Below, piece by piece: positions 26,749-37,611 of a stretch of 64,000 nt of DNA (its first letter is position 1; every line of letters begins with the position of its first letter). The notes under the pieces were generated by a model. It was not told the DNA's origin. It saw nothing but the letters and a program-made list of their open reading frames with translations, and ran no database searches. The DNA is from Enoplosus armatus (lineage: Eukaryota; Chordata; Actinopteri; Centrarchiformes; Enoplosidae). The stretch is taken from NCBI RefSeq assembly GCF_043641665.1, contig NC_092188.1, positions 15,025,704-15,089,703 on the forward strand. The letters are read 5' to 3'. The position numbers and the translations under genes were made by a program.

Positions 26749-27533
26749 GGTTTCAGTGCCACTGGAGAGACTCACATTAGATGGGACCAGGATGTCACAG
26801 GGGCCACATGTGTTGTGCTATGCAGGGGGTCAGCATCCAGGTTTTTACCTGGGAGGGTCACATCAGCCAGTGTCAGATAAAGTTCAGCATGAAAGAGGCT
26901 GGAGTCAAGTTCAGCCTTTCTAACATTTACTACTAAAGCGAAAACTCATCTAGATGCTGAGGCAGGACTAAATAAATATTGGAACACTCATGTTAACTAA
27001 TGAATAAAACTTCCCAACTTTAGCTAATTAAACCTTCATATGTGACACGGGAAAGCTAACTAATGCTAGCTACAATTTCTGTTACGACAATGTGGACTTG
27101 TATTTGTAAATGTGTTAAGTACTGATGGATAATTACCGTGTGCCGCCGTTTTGTTTGCATGCGTACCACAACTGCTAGCTAACTGGCTAACCTACTCCAA
27201 AGTACATCCGGGTTACATAACCGATGTGTCAAAATAAAAGCATAGTTTTTCATACAACATGGGGTGCCACACTAACCTCTGAGTTCAACACCTCTGGCAT
27301 ACTACCCCATATTTTGTCAGCCTCATCATCATTAATACATCCCCTACAAATGTGAAGCATTAACATAGGAAGACAGGTTTTTGTGTGATAGTGAGTCAGC
27401 AATTTGACACACATATATAAAGCGTATAAAAACAAAACAAAATCAGTGGAATGAAAGGTTTGAAAAATGTTTTAATAGCACAGTCAGACAAATAGGTGAG
27501 TAAAAAATCTATTCAATAATAATTTAATTAAAG
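26749..27533. promoter_or_regulatory. gpn2 promoter region and gpatch3 3' flank
   Basis: This 0.8-kb gap separates two genes read in the same direction. The part at 27050-27190 contains several GCTAAC/GCTAGC words, a pattern repeated at other promoters in this window. No TATA box was seen. The gpatch3 poly(A) site must fall in the right part; minus-strand ATTAAA candidates lie near 27470 and 27523-27528. Confidence 0.45.
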
Positions 27534-30500
27534 TCATCTTCGTGGTCCAATGCTGCCACCTGGCTGCCAGCCTCTGTACTTCATACTAGTGTTTGGTTGA
27601 CGTCGCAGCAAGGTGTCGCCTCCATCTATGTTTTTGGGTTTATCATACACTGTGGTTATATGAAAATCTGTTCTGGCCTTTTTTACAGGATGCAAGACCA
27701 ATTTCCTTCCATGATACCTGCAAAGAAAATACAATCATCAGGAGAGCTCCATGCACTCGTATACTAAAGCATGCAAGCAATTATATTTTGTTGATTCAGT
27801 TTTCGTTTTTATACACACCCAAAGCCTCTTTTGCAATTGGGATGTTGGCCCTCATTTTCAAGGGCTTCAGGAATCCCAGGCCGACTGTGTCCCAAGCCTT
27901 CGCCATCTTTCCAGCCCTGCTTTTCCATCAAACGTCGACCAAAGCCCTAAAAAGTAAAAACATTTGAAGTTTGCTCATATAGGCAGATCATGTATGGTAG
28001 AAAAGATGGGAGTCAAATTATAGGCCACATCCTTACCTTAGTGAACCTCTCAAAGCTGCCAATAGACTGACTGTGTCCAGATCCATCTTCAAGACCCTCC
28101 CTCTGCCTTTTTTCATACCGCATACGGACATAGTCACGGGCGTCCATGTCACCTCCATCTGTGAGAGGAAGAGCTGGGTTAAAGAAAATCTGACTCTGCA
28201 GAGATAATTCACAGTTTGGTTCCCTTCATCAATCAAGGTAATCACAGATGTAAAACCAACTTGAAATACCTTTATCATAGTAAACACTCATGTCAACATC
28301 CCAGTCGTCTGCCGTTTGTTCATCAAAATCTAAAAAAAGGACAGAAGGAGACATAAATGTAATCAATATTTCATCAAGCAAAAACACTTCATTTAAAGTT
28401 GTAGTGACCTAAAAATGTATAAATGTGCTTTGAATGGATTTAGATCATTTTGCATGCAGTCATGACGTAAAACTTATCTTATATTTCAATGTATATTGTT
28501 GTGATCATAGAGTGGAATTTAGTTGTCTAATTTAACAATACAAAACAATTACTTTGTCAGATTCCAACCAATATGATTTCTGAAAAACTGAACAACAGCT
28601 AAAAATCAATAACCATGCTGGCTAATGTAGTCAACATCAATCATATAACTTAATGTGTCATGATATACGAGCTTCTTCTGGTAAGTGTAGAAAACTGTAT
28701 GATTCATGTTTTTGTTGCATACCTCCTTCTTCCTCCTGCCAGTACTGGGCATCAGTGTAGAACACCAGGCCCGAGCCGCCTTTCTCCCACTTCAACTCAA
28801 TCTCCTCTTCGTACAGCCTCTCTTTGCTTCGCTCCTGGCTCGTTACATCATCATGCAAAGCCTCGTGGCGCTCCCACTCCTCACAGCAGTCATCGTCCTA
28901 CAACCAACAAGATGAAAAATTGACAAACAACACAGCGAAGGGATGATGATGATGACTATTCAGCCAACCCTATATCACAGCCTACAGATGCTAACAATAA
29001 CAATGCATTTACATTTGACATTCTAATACATAGGAATAGATTTAAACCCACATCATCTGCATTTGACTGTGCATCCTCCTCCTCTTCTTTCGGTGGCTCA
29101 TCAGTCTCTGTTTCTGTGTCATCAGCTAGCTGCCTCTGTCCAGAGGGTCGGGCAGCCAAAGTGCCTGGTCCTGATATTTCATGTCCAGCAGCTGTTAATA
29201 CAGTCTCCTCTGTGTCAGGAAGTGTCCAACTGTCCTGATACTGGAAAGGTACGTTGCCATAACGGCGGTTAGAGCTGGTCTTGGGGAAAGTGAGGCCCAA
29301 CTTCCGGATGAGGCGCGGAGGCAGTCGACAGGACTGGATGAGCTGTAGGAACACTTTTACCGGTGTGCCCACATTCCCATTCTGCATCAGAGCGGGTGGA
29401 TTCAGCTCAGATAAGCTTTTGAGGTCAGCCTCTGTGAAACACTCCGTTAAAGACACCCGGTGCCGCTGCTCGTACTTTGTTTTATAGGGGAATGACCCAT
29501 CATCTGAAAGAATCAAAAACAATTAGATGTGCAAACAGTGATAACACACATCACAATTAAACAAGACAACAGTGGACAACTTTCCATTAATAAACACTTT
29601 CAAAAACATAAAGAAGCCATGGCGTAGATGACATAATTCCTACACTCTATCTAACTGAGAGGTTTCTATGGTGCCCCTGAGATTTTTTTGAGGACGACTT
29701 TTGCATTACATTGCAATATGTTTTGCATATCCTTGCAATAAGTTTTGAGTTGCCTCGCATTAAGTTTTGCGTTCCCCCTGGTTCCCCCCGAGAGTGTTGG
29801 TCCTGTTCAGGTATAATACACCACCAGTTTAGGGCAACACTCTGCAGATACTACAGAAAGGAGAGATGATGTGACACTTTACATTCTGCTTTTATTGCTC
29901 ATTACTCCTTTCAAAAAGCCAAGCTCCGACAGTCAACAGCCACTGGCTATGAGCACTGCTGAAGCTGCTCTGCTTGGTTGAGCTGGTTGAAGCTGTGGCT
30001 GTGGACCTGGTTATTGCTCGAACTACGGTTGTATTTGTGGTTGCATCTATGATTATCTGGATATGGATATGGCTACGGTAGCTGTACTGTAACTAGTCTT
30101 TACTGCCATTACCATCAGCCAAGAAAGCTTCTTTAAGCCAAATGGAATTTGAACTCTATCAGATATGACAGATGTGTTACCAATACAGTGTTAGGTACAT
30201 AAAAATAAATGTGTCACAGCCATAATTATAACAACCAAAGCAGCCACAATCACAGCAGCAACAGCCAAATCTCTGTCATCCCATAGCTATAGTCATAATC
30301 ACAGCTGCTATGCAGCCTGTCTCAATCAGCCTCAGCAGAAGTCAGTGAGAGAGCTGGTACACGAGCTCTGCTGCTTCTCCTATCAGCTGCAACTACACAG
30401 ATTTGCACCTGAGCTGGCCACAGCTGAAGGTGAGCCCACTGTCTAATGCATAATACACAGTACTGTATCATAATACAGCTCAGCCTTTCCCTGTGGATCA

Positions 30501-31251
30501 GAAGGAATGTGAAACGATAAATGCAATATTTTGTAATTATAACTTAACAAATACCAAGAGACATTTTCACTTCTTTAGTTATGTTTTGTTATTGTTGAAG
30601 GACTCAAAAGAATCAGATATTAAAATAATAATTAAAGTCAAAGCAACAGAGGCCAAGATATCCTGTATCGACTGAGTCAAGCTCCCAACACTTCCCATAA
30701 TACAACCAACTCCATAAGCCTGTGTGTAACAGTTAATGCAGGCTTGATGTAATAGATTTGTAGTCTCCGAGCCCAAGCCAAGATTTCAGTATTTTACGTT
30801 ACATCATGAGATGCACATATATAACGTCTCACTAACCGTTGCCATGTGAAACCTTTACTCTTTTGATAACACAACGTCTAGATAGCCAGTTCCCCTTTGA
30901 GTTAATCCAGTGATTCCCCGCGTACATCCTGGCGAATCTGTCAGCTTCTTTAGCATGAACTGAGACGATACAACAGCACGACTTCACCGCCTGCTTCTTC
31001 ACAGAGCTGTCGTTAGTTACTTGGCCAGTCTCCGAGGATTTGGAGCTGCCCTCTTCACCTTCAGCACACACTGTGTTTTCGGGGCCCTCGGACTCCCTGA
31101 GAACCTCCGGTCGATGTCGGTAGTGAAAACACTGAAAACCGCCGCTTTCTATGAACTGACTGAAGTAATTTCTCAGGTCCGCTGAGCGAAAGGATACAGG
31201 AATGTTGCTTATAGCAAAATACACAGGAGAAACGGCTTCAATGTCCGCCAT
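27534..31251 (-). CDS. gpatch3: G-patch domain-containing protein 3, complete, 7 exons
   Basis: Gpatch3 carries a G-patch, a glycine-rich motif that in other proteins activates DEAH-box helicases; the human protein has been linked to antiviral signalling and transcription. Exons 31251-30837, 29503-29052, 28897-28723, 28329-28270, 28158-28037, 27946-27819 and 27717-27534 total 511 residues (human 525). Exon 1 gives MADIEAVSPVYFAISNIPV and FQCFHYRHRPE. Exon 2 gives LSELNPPALMQNGNVGTPVK and RRYGNVPFQYQDS. Exon 3 holds EEEIELKWEKGGSGLVFYTD. The G-patch is in exons 6-7: GFGRRLMEKQGWKDGEGLG, then NCKRGFGYHGRKL. The frame extends upstream of 31251 without an ATG; 31251 has a strong context (atcATGG). 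Confidence 0.94.
29700..29769. repeat. Short minisatellite in gpatch3 intron 1
   Basis: Three imperfect copies of a unit of about 23 bases built on TTGCA-TA...TTGCAATA-GTTTT. Variants of this string are, from memory, dispersed in fish genomes. Confidence 0.45.
29770..30836. other. Rest of gpatch3 intron 1, degenerate GCTGTG/CACAGC-rich sequence
   Basis: No exon seen. Degenerate GCTGTGGTTG-type words at 29960-30080 are mirrored by CACAGC/CAACAGCC words at 30220-30320 on the opposite strand, so the intron could fold loosely. No recognisable mobile element was assigned. Confidence 0.4.
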
Positions 31252-34200
31252 GATTGTTTTTTTTATGCTGGACGGCAAACGTCATCGGAAAGACATTCAA
31301 AACTTACGTCATATCCGCTTCCTGAGTCGTTAGAAAACGTACACAAAATTATTTACATTAAATTATTACATATTTTATATATAACGATAATCTTAATATT
31401 GTCCCTCATATCTTTAAAACTTGAGGAAAGGAAGCCAGCTCGTGATTTTTTTGTATTTAAAGCAATAGAGACACAACACCAAAATAAGAGACGCATGGGT
31501 AAATAACCACCATTGAAATTCACACCTTTACTGTAACAGTCTTTCTTTCTTACTTACTTACTTACTTTCTTATTTTAATTTGTGTTGTTCTCATAGCCTA
31601 CATTCCACAGCAAAAAGAACAAAGACAAGTACAGAGTTGAAAGATGTATAGATAGAAGATACATTAACTCCATGCTCAAATGCTCCATGCTTCATCTTTC
31701 CTGACAAAATCATCTCTGGTATCAAACCACAGATCCTGAATAATCAATAATAATTGCCATCTCTAAAGGTTTTAGTGTGTAGTGTTTAGGCAACAAGACT
31801 AGTATGAGACTGTTTAACCTCATTGAACAGGACAAAAGACACAATGTTAGGTCTGGAAAATATTAAAATCTTTCACATTACTACTTTTTTCTTTCAGAGA
31901 GACGACCAAGAAATGCGTTCAGTCAGAGTTCATTAACCCAGAGGCTAAGTCTTCCCTTGTCCTTCACCTCAGCTTTTATCGTTGTGTTTTGATAGTAAGA
32001 GGCAGTATAACTAGAACCGGGTGTCTGGACCCTGACATCACTTTACACATCATATTACACATGTATTGTGAATTAGTCATAGCCACCCTGGCTTGTGGAA
32101 GCCCTTGCTAATCCTCAAGAGTGTCATATATGTTCAGAAATTACAGATGAAAGTGAAAAATTAGCCTTGAAACCAACTTGACTTTACAGACATGAATATA
32201 CAGGTAAGTCATAAATTCGACCTTTTAGGTTTATACTCTTGCAGGGTCAGATTCAGTAAAATACTGAAACAATAAAAGTTTCTAACAAATATATCATACA
32301 AGAGCCATCAAGTACCAATTATCTGTCTGTGCTGGAAAATTATAATAATGTAGAATAAACCATTAATGATCCTGCAAGAGAAGACATCTTTCCACAGACA
32401 TACCAGAAATACTGTGGCACTCAGTCACAAAAAGGCACCACCATTGGTCACTGTGCTTTTGGCCTTTGGATCTTTCATAAAATAAAGATAAAGATTCACG
32501 ATTTAACAGTGGTGCTCAGTATTGTTTAAAAAATGTTGATGCCATTGCCAGTAACAATACTTTTTTTGATACCTCACATTGGGGAATATAAACCTTATTT
32601 TTACAAAACCCAAAAGAACTTCTCAAATGCATCAGTGTGTGTTAACACAAGGCAGTCATAGAGGAACTTATGTAATAGAGAGTAAAATATGCAAAAAATA
32701 ATAATTTAAATCAGGAAATATTCAATCAAAGGACAGCTAAACAAGACTTCAGTCCAGCCTTCAGTACTTGATAGTTTTTGATGCTCTTTGTTACAGACAC
32801 CTTTTGGTCAGTACTCAAAAAGTATTGAAGTTTAGCATTATGTTTGTTTAGTATGCATGCTTTTCCAGGTACTATGGGTCAACATCAGAGCACGGTGTAG
32901 TAGTACAGTATGTCACATGATATTGCATATCATATGAAGAGAGGAATTGCATTGCAAAACCCTGAAATATTTTGATGTGCAGATGATAGAAAGTTGGAAC
33001 AGTAGTTTTATTTTGACATGTTCTCAAAACACATCTCAAAGGCAAGATGGACCATTTAATTGGTATTCAATATGTGGTTGTTTTTTTTTAGACAAGGAGG
33101 TCTGACAATTTGATTGAGAAAACTATTTGTATTATATTGTTTGAAAATGTATGCACTGCATTCTGGATCTGATTTAAATGAATTCGGGAGTCTTGTATGT
33201 TAATGACATATATAACTGAACCTGAAAGAAGTATATAGAAAATTGTGAATTGAATTCCAAAAATCTGAAAGGACCACACAGTATAAGAATAATCATCACC
33301 TTCGGGTTGATGACCTTGTGGAAACGGAGCCAGGCAAATGAACCTCTGCTGTATTAGCTGTAGGTCAAGGTCAAGTGTCATGTACCAGACATGGTGTCCA
33401 TCAGGCACTGAGAGTTCAATGACCTCAGACAACTCAAACCAGAGGAAACATAAAAGTCAACGTTCGGGGGAAACCTTCCAAGAAAAGCAAACAGTGTTTC
33501 AGTGGAGGAACGAATATGTTGACACATATCTCTTCAAAATGATCCAATGATTGTGTACTATTAAACTATTATTACAGCCTTTACTTGATAATGCTGGTAC
33601 AGTGAAGTGTCTTAATACATTTTTAGAGTTTGTATGTATTTTAATAATTGTAAAAAAAAAAAAGAAAAAAAAGGCTTTGACACTCTTCGGGCGCCAGCCA
33701 TTACATCATGCTTCATCAGACTGTTTTCACTTGCTTGATCTCAGAATACAGCAGTTGTTCCACTTATAGAATGAAGGACATTTTATTTTTACTGTCTTGG
33801 TGGAGATAAGTGTCCGTCCTCCGTGTCCGTCTCTGCCTGCTCCTAACCTCTATAAACACAAGCCTTATCACAAGCATTTATGGCTGTCAGCATGCCTCAT
33901 GAAGCCCGAGGGCTGCTGAGTGCATTACAGGTCACTTTACTGAAAGGATCACATTCTTGAAGATAATGTGTTTCATCATGTGTTTGAAGCTGAGGTCCAC
34001 GATGATTAAGCCCCTTTGAGTACGTAGACATGTCAAGTCCTACATATTGTCATGTATCATAATGAGATCACTCCAGGAAATAAAACGAGGCTATGAATCC
34101 TATTCTGGAGTATTCTTTGAAGGAATGAGTATAGAGACTGATGAAGTAAAACAAACATTCGGTGACTGGTGCTGCCAGTAGTGTCTGACTTGTAATCTCT

Positions 34201-34839
34201 TTATTGCAGTAATTCACCTTTATGGACTGACCTTGACTCCACTGCTCTGTGGTTCACATCTTCCCTCGAGAACCTCCATCCTACAAGAGTTTCAGGCTTC
34301 TTGGCTTATTCAGCCGGCATCCCGCCAAAAGTAAAGAGCATAATATGTTAAATATTGTGTCACCTGTCACTATACAACGTGGTAAAGCTTTAGTTGGTTC
34401 ACGATTCTAAATCTAAAAAGCGAAGGAGCTTGTCACTGAAAATGTACTGTTTGTTTATTTGTGACAATAATAAAGCAATTTGCTTATCAGTCTTAGACCT
34501 CTGTGCCAGGCACCAGGATGATAACAAATTAAACTCATTTAAATTACAAGTAGAACATTGTACTACATGTTACAGATGCCATAAACTGGAATTCCTTGGA
34601 TTTTCTTGGCCAACTTTGATTGTTTCAGAATAAAAACAACTCTCTTACTAAGTCTATCTATCTAAGAAGTGCAACAAATGTGGATTTTGAATTAGTGTAG
34701 CCGGATGTGAATGTAACTAAAAAAGTGAAAACTGAAGACCTGCAAATAGAAAATGCACTAAAAGCTTTGGGTTTTCATAGTGGTATCATTTCATCTATTC
34801 GTCAGCCAGCCAGCCACAGTTTCTGTTTTGTTTTGTTTT
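31252..34839. other. gpatch3 promoter and long intergenic region towards nr0b2
   Basis: The gpatch3 promoter lies at the left end (GC-richer up to about 31330, no TATA). Beyond it the sequence is AT-rich, with a (CTTA)n run at 31545-31572 and an A-rich tract at 33650-33672. Human NUDC lies near here in mammals but nothing like it was found. A frame of about 60 codons at 33432-33240 (minus) is open but unidentified. Confidence 0.5.
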
Positions 34840-35345
34840 TTGTCGGTCTGTTGGTCCGCCACTTTGGTCCAGACTGAAATATTTCTATGGGATGGATTGC
34901 CTTGAACTTTTGTACAGACACTCATGGTCCCCAGAGGATGAAGCCAACTGACTTTTCCTTTAATACCACCATGAGGTTATCATTTGTGTTTTTTTGTGTC
35001 TTTTTTGTGTCTCAAAAGCCATAAAGTTTTGTACAGACACTCATGTCGTCCTCAGGATGAATTGTAATAACTTTGATGCCTTAACTTTTTATTCTAGTGC
35101 CATTATCAGGTGAAATTTTCAATTTGATTTATTACTAAATTATATTTCCATCAGCCTCAGCTGTTTAGTGCTAATTAGCAAATGTTAGTAGGCTGCTAAA
35201 CTAAGATAGTGAAATAGTAAACCTTCCACCTGCTTCGCATCAGTATGTTATCATTATCACTGGAGCATGTTAGCATGATGACAAGCATTTAGCTCAAGTA
35301 CAGCCTTTCAGAGCTGCTAGCATGTTTGTAAACTTGTTAGACTCT
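34840..35345 (+). mobile_element. Degraded copy of a dispersed repeat common in percomorph fish
   Basis: The stretch runs through CACTTTGGTCCAGACTGAAAT, GGATGGATTGCC, TTTGTACAGACACTCATG (twice, at about 34910 and 35030), GTCCCCAGAGGATGAA, GGATGAATTGTAATAACTTT, TTTAGTGCTAATTAGCAAAT, and AGAGCTGCTAGCATG. I recognise this order from repeats seen in many perch-like fish loci. The two half-units make it internally repetitive. The copy is truncated and carries no open frame. Family name and class are unknown to me. Confidence 0.65.
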
Positions 35346-35667
35346 ATAAATTGAAGTTGTATGAGGAAATGTACAGAAAGTATAAATCAATAAATGGCTG
35401 ATTAAATAAAATATTAGTTTGGGGGGGGGACTAATGACCTCAGTATCTAAAATCCTGGCTACAGATCTGTAGAGCTGTTAGGGCATGTTGGTGGATTTTT
35501 ATCAGATTTTTTTTAAATCAAAATCAAAGGCAAACTAACAGAGGAGGAAGAGGTTGGATTGGGAAGTTTTATACCACCAAATTAGGTTTTCAAAATTCCA
35601 GTGCTGTTCTAGGATTACAATAAGATAAACAGAACAAAAAACTTAAACTCATGAGGACTTAACTTAC

Positions 35668-35680
35668 AGGTCAATGCCCC
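35668..35680 (+). promoter_or_regulatory. Possible imperfect IR-1 nuclear-receptor element upstream of nr0b2
   Basis: AGGTCA-A-TGCCCC matches an inverted repeat with one-base spacing in one perfect half-site and four of six bases of the other. FXR binds IR-1 elements, and mammalian NR0B2 is a classic FXR target with such a site about 300 bases upstream. Placement here is about 310 bases upstream of the TATA box. Binding is inferred. Confidence 0.3.
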
Positions 35681-35949
35681 CTCTCTGCTTTGGCCTCTGT
35701 CAAGCTCTCCAGGTGTGAGCTGGCAGTGTGCAGGGACAGAGTGTGGGGCTGATTACCTCTGCAGTCCTTGGTAGCTTGGTACCGCCTGGGTTAATGACAC
35801 CGGCTACGAGATAAGGCCCAACCCTCTTGATATCCAGGCCTTACTCCACTAGCACCTTTTCATTGAGAAAAGCTTATCGGTTTCCCAGGGTTATTCCATC
35901 AGCCACCTGGCAAAGCACATAGTTGTTTTTCACAGAGTGTATTGACAAG

Positions 35950-35988
35950 TCAAGGTCCACTACGCAGGGTGGGTTGGCCTTATAAATA
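35950..35988 (+). promoter_or_regulatory. nr0b2 core promoter: LRH-1/SF-1-type site and TATA box
   Basis: TCAAGGTCC at 35950-35958 matches eight of nine positions of the NR5A (LRH-1/SF-1) site and lies 22 bases upstream of TATAAATA at 35981-35988. A start of transcription near 36010-36015 is expected, leaving a leader of about 80 bases. LRH-1 activation of SHP transcription is established in mammals; here it is inferred from position and sequence. Confidence 0.6.
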
Positions 35989-36028
35989 CAGGGGCACTGC
36001 AGGAAGCAGCAGCAGTACTCACTAGCTC

Positions 36029-36091
36029 ATGAAGAGCCCATCCTGTGAGCAGTCACTTACATTTAACTACATAGATCTCTGCAACCTATAA
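36029..36091 (+). other. Upstream ORF in the nr0b2 leader (20 codons)
   Basis: An ATG at 36029 opens a 20-codon frame that stops with TAA at 36089-36091, two bases before the nr0b2 ATG at 36094. It lies downstream of the expected transcription start, so it should be in the mRNA. Such spacing can limit or couple translation of the main frame. Confidence 0.55.
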
Positions 36092-36093
36092 AA

Positions 36094-37009
36094 ATGGATA
36101 ACGGGTGTCATTGTTCAGCCAACAGTGACAAGCTTTCGAATCCTATCCTCTACAACATCCTGAGCCAAATGGATAACAACCAACCAAGCCACAACAGCTT
36201 CAGCTACAATTCAGTACCTCATAGATGCAACTGTGAGCTGCGGCGGACGGTGTGCTTGAAAAGTCCGTCTGACATTTGCAAAGAAGCTTCAGCAGTTCTG
36301 GTTAAAACCGTCCATTTCATGAAGAACTTGCCTGCCTTTAACCAGATGCCACCAAACGACCAGTTCTCACTTCTCAAAAGCTGCTGGACCCCACTCTTCA
36401 TTTTGGGTCTGGCCCAGGAGCATGTGGACTTTGAGGTGACGGACACCCCTGCTGACAGCATGCTGAAAAAGATTCTCCTGAACCGCCAGGAGAGCCCTGA
36501 GATGGAGAGGGAGCAGCCCACCATGGCCGGTGTCAGCAAACTCAAGTCCTGCCTCAAAACATTTTGGAGTTTGGATCTGAGTCCAAAGGAGTATGCATAC
36601 CTCAAAGGGACCACGATATTTAATCCAGGTTTGTTGTCCATAATGAAAGAAATAAATACCTCCAAATTGATTTCTTGGTTCTCAGGGGTACATTTCCAAT
36701 CACTGCTGAATTAACTGCTTTACACATGCATGTAACCCCCATTTCTTGTCTTCACATTCAACAGATGTCCCAGATTTAAAGGCAGCTCTGTTTGTGGAAG
36801 GCTTGCAACAGGAAGCCCAGCACGCCCTCAGCGAGGTGGTCCAGCTCCTTCACCCAGGGGAGCAGGAGGAGCGCTTTGCTCGGATCCTCCTCACTGCCTC
36901 CATGCTGCAGAGCATCACACCCAGCCTGGTCTCTGAACTCTTCTTCCGGTCAGTGATAGGCCAGGCTGACCTGCTGGAGCTGTTGGTCGACATGCTCTTC
37001 TGCAGATGA
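36094..37009 (+). CDS. nr0b2: Nuclear receptor subfamily 0 group B member 2 (SHP), complete, 2 exons
   Basis: SHP is an atypical nuclear receptor without a DNA-binding domain that represses other receptors, notably in bile-acid and lipid control in liver. Exon 1 36094-36628 and exon 2 36765-37009 join in phase 1 (gt...acag) to give 259 residues (human 257), with the single intron of the human gene. The protein has a ligand-binding fold only: ILYNILSQ near the N-terminus resembles the LXXLL-like box of human SHP; then VKTVHFMKNLPAFNQMPPND, LLKSCWTPLFILGLAQEHVD, MLKKILLNR, and FWSLDLSPKEYAYLKGT. Exon 2 ends with a helix 12-like LLELLVDMLFC. The C-rich start (CHCSANSD, CNCELRR) is fish-like. A TATA promoter lies just upstream. 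Confidence 0.95.
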
Positions 37010-37244
37010 AGAAGAGGGACATGTGGACTTCATGTAACTGTCCTGGAGATAAATGTGAATTGGTGAACATGAGACTATGAATGACTTATATTTGCATTGA
37101 AGCTGAGGTCACTTTAGCCCAGTCTGAAAAGATTTGACTTTCCACAGACTGTACCCACTGTTAATAGGATGTATCTTCTGTTGAAGGTCTTTTCTGTTTG
37201 CTTCAATGTTGTAAATAAGAGTTGTCTGCATTTTCAAAATTTCA

Positions 37245-37250
37245 AATAAA
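37245..37250 (+). terminator. nr0b2 poly(A) signal
   Basis: AATAAA about 235 bases after the stop codon, followed by a T-rich stretch. Confidence 0.7.
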
Positions 37251-37269
37251 TATATTTTTGTACACCTAA

Positions 37270-37558
37270 TAGCAAAGTTGTTTCTCAATCTTTTAGAAAC
37301 ACAGTCACAGCGAGCCAAATCTGACACAAGATTAGTTTTATGTATCAGGTATTTCACCTGATAATGACACTCTGCTCTGAACGTCTTCACCTCTACAGTT
37401 CATTTGGCAGGTCTGTCACTACTGACATGTTGTGCAGCCAACTATTGCTCAAGTCCATTTATTTTCAATTCTTGTCAAGATGCCAGGATTTCCAAACATA
37501 GCAAATGTGTCAGAGTGAATTCTCTGGAAAAGTGTACAGACACGTCCCTAAAAACACT

Positions 37559-37611
<53 letters not shown>

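Noticed and set aside
26749..26775. Upstream extension of the gpn2 frame to 26775
   Set aside because: Begins with GTG, not ATG; the ATG at 26748 gives a family-length protein.
31252..31278. Upstream extension of the gpatch3 frame to 31278
   Set aside because: Begins with TTG; the ATG at 31251 has a strong context and a family-like start.
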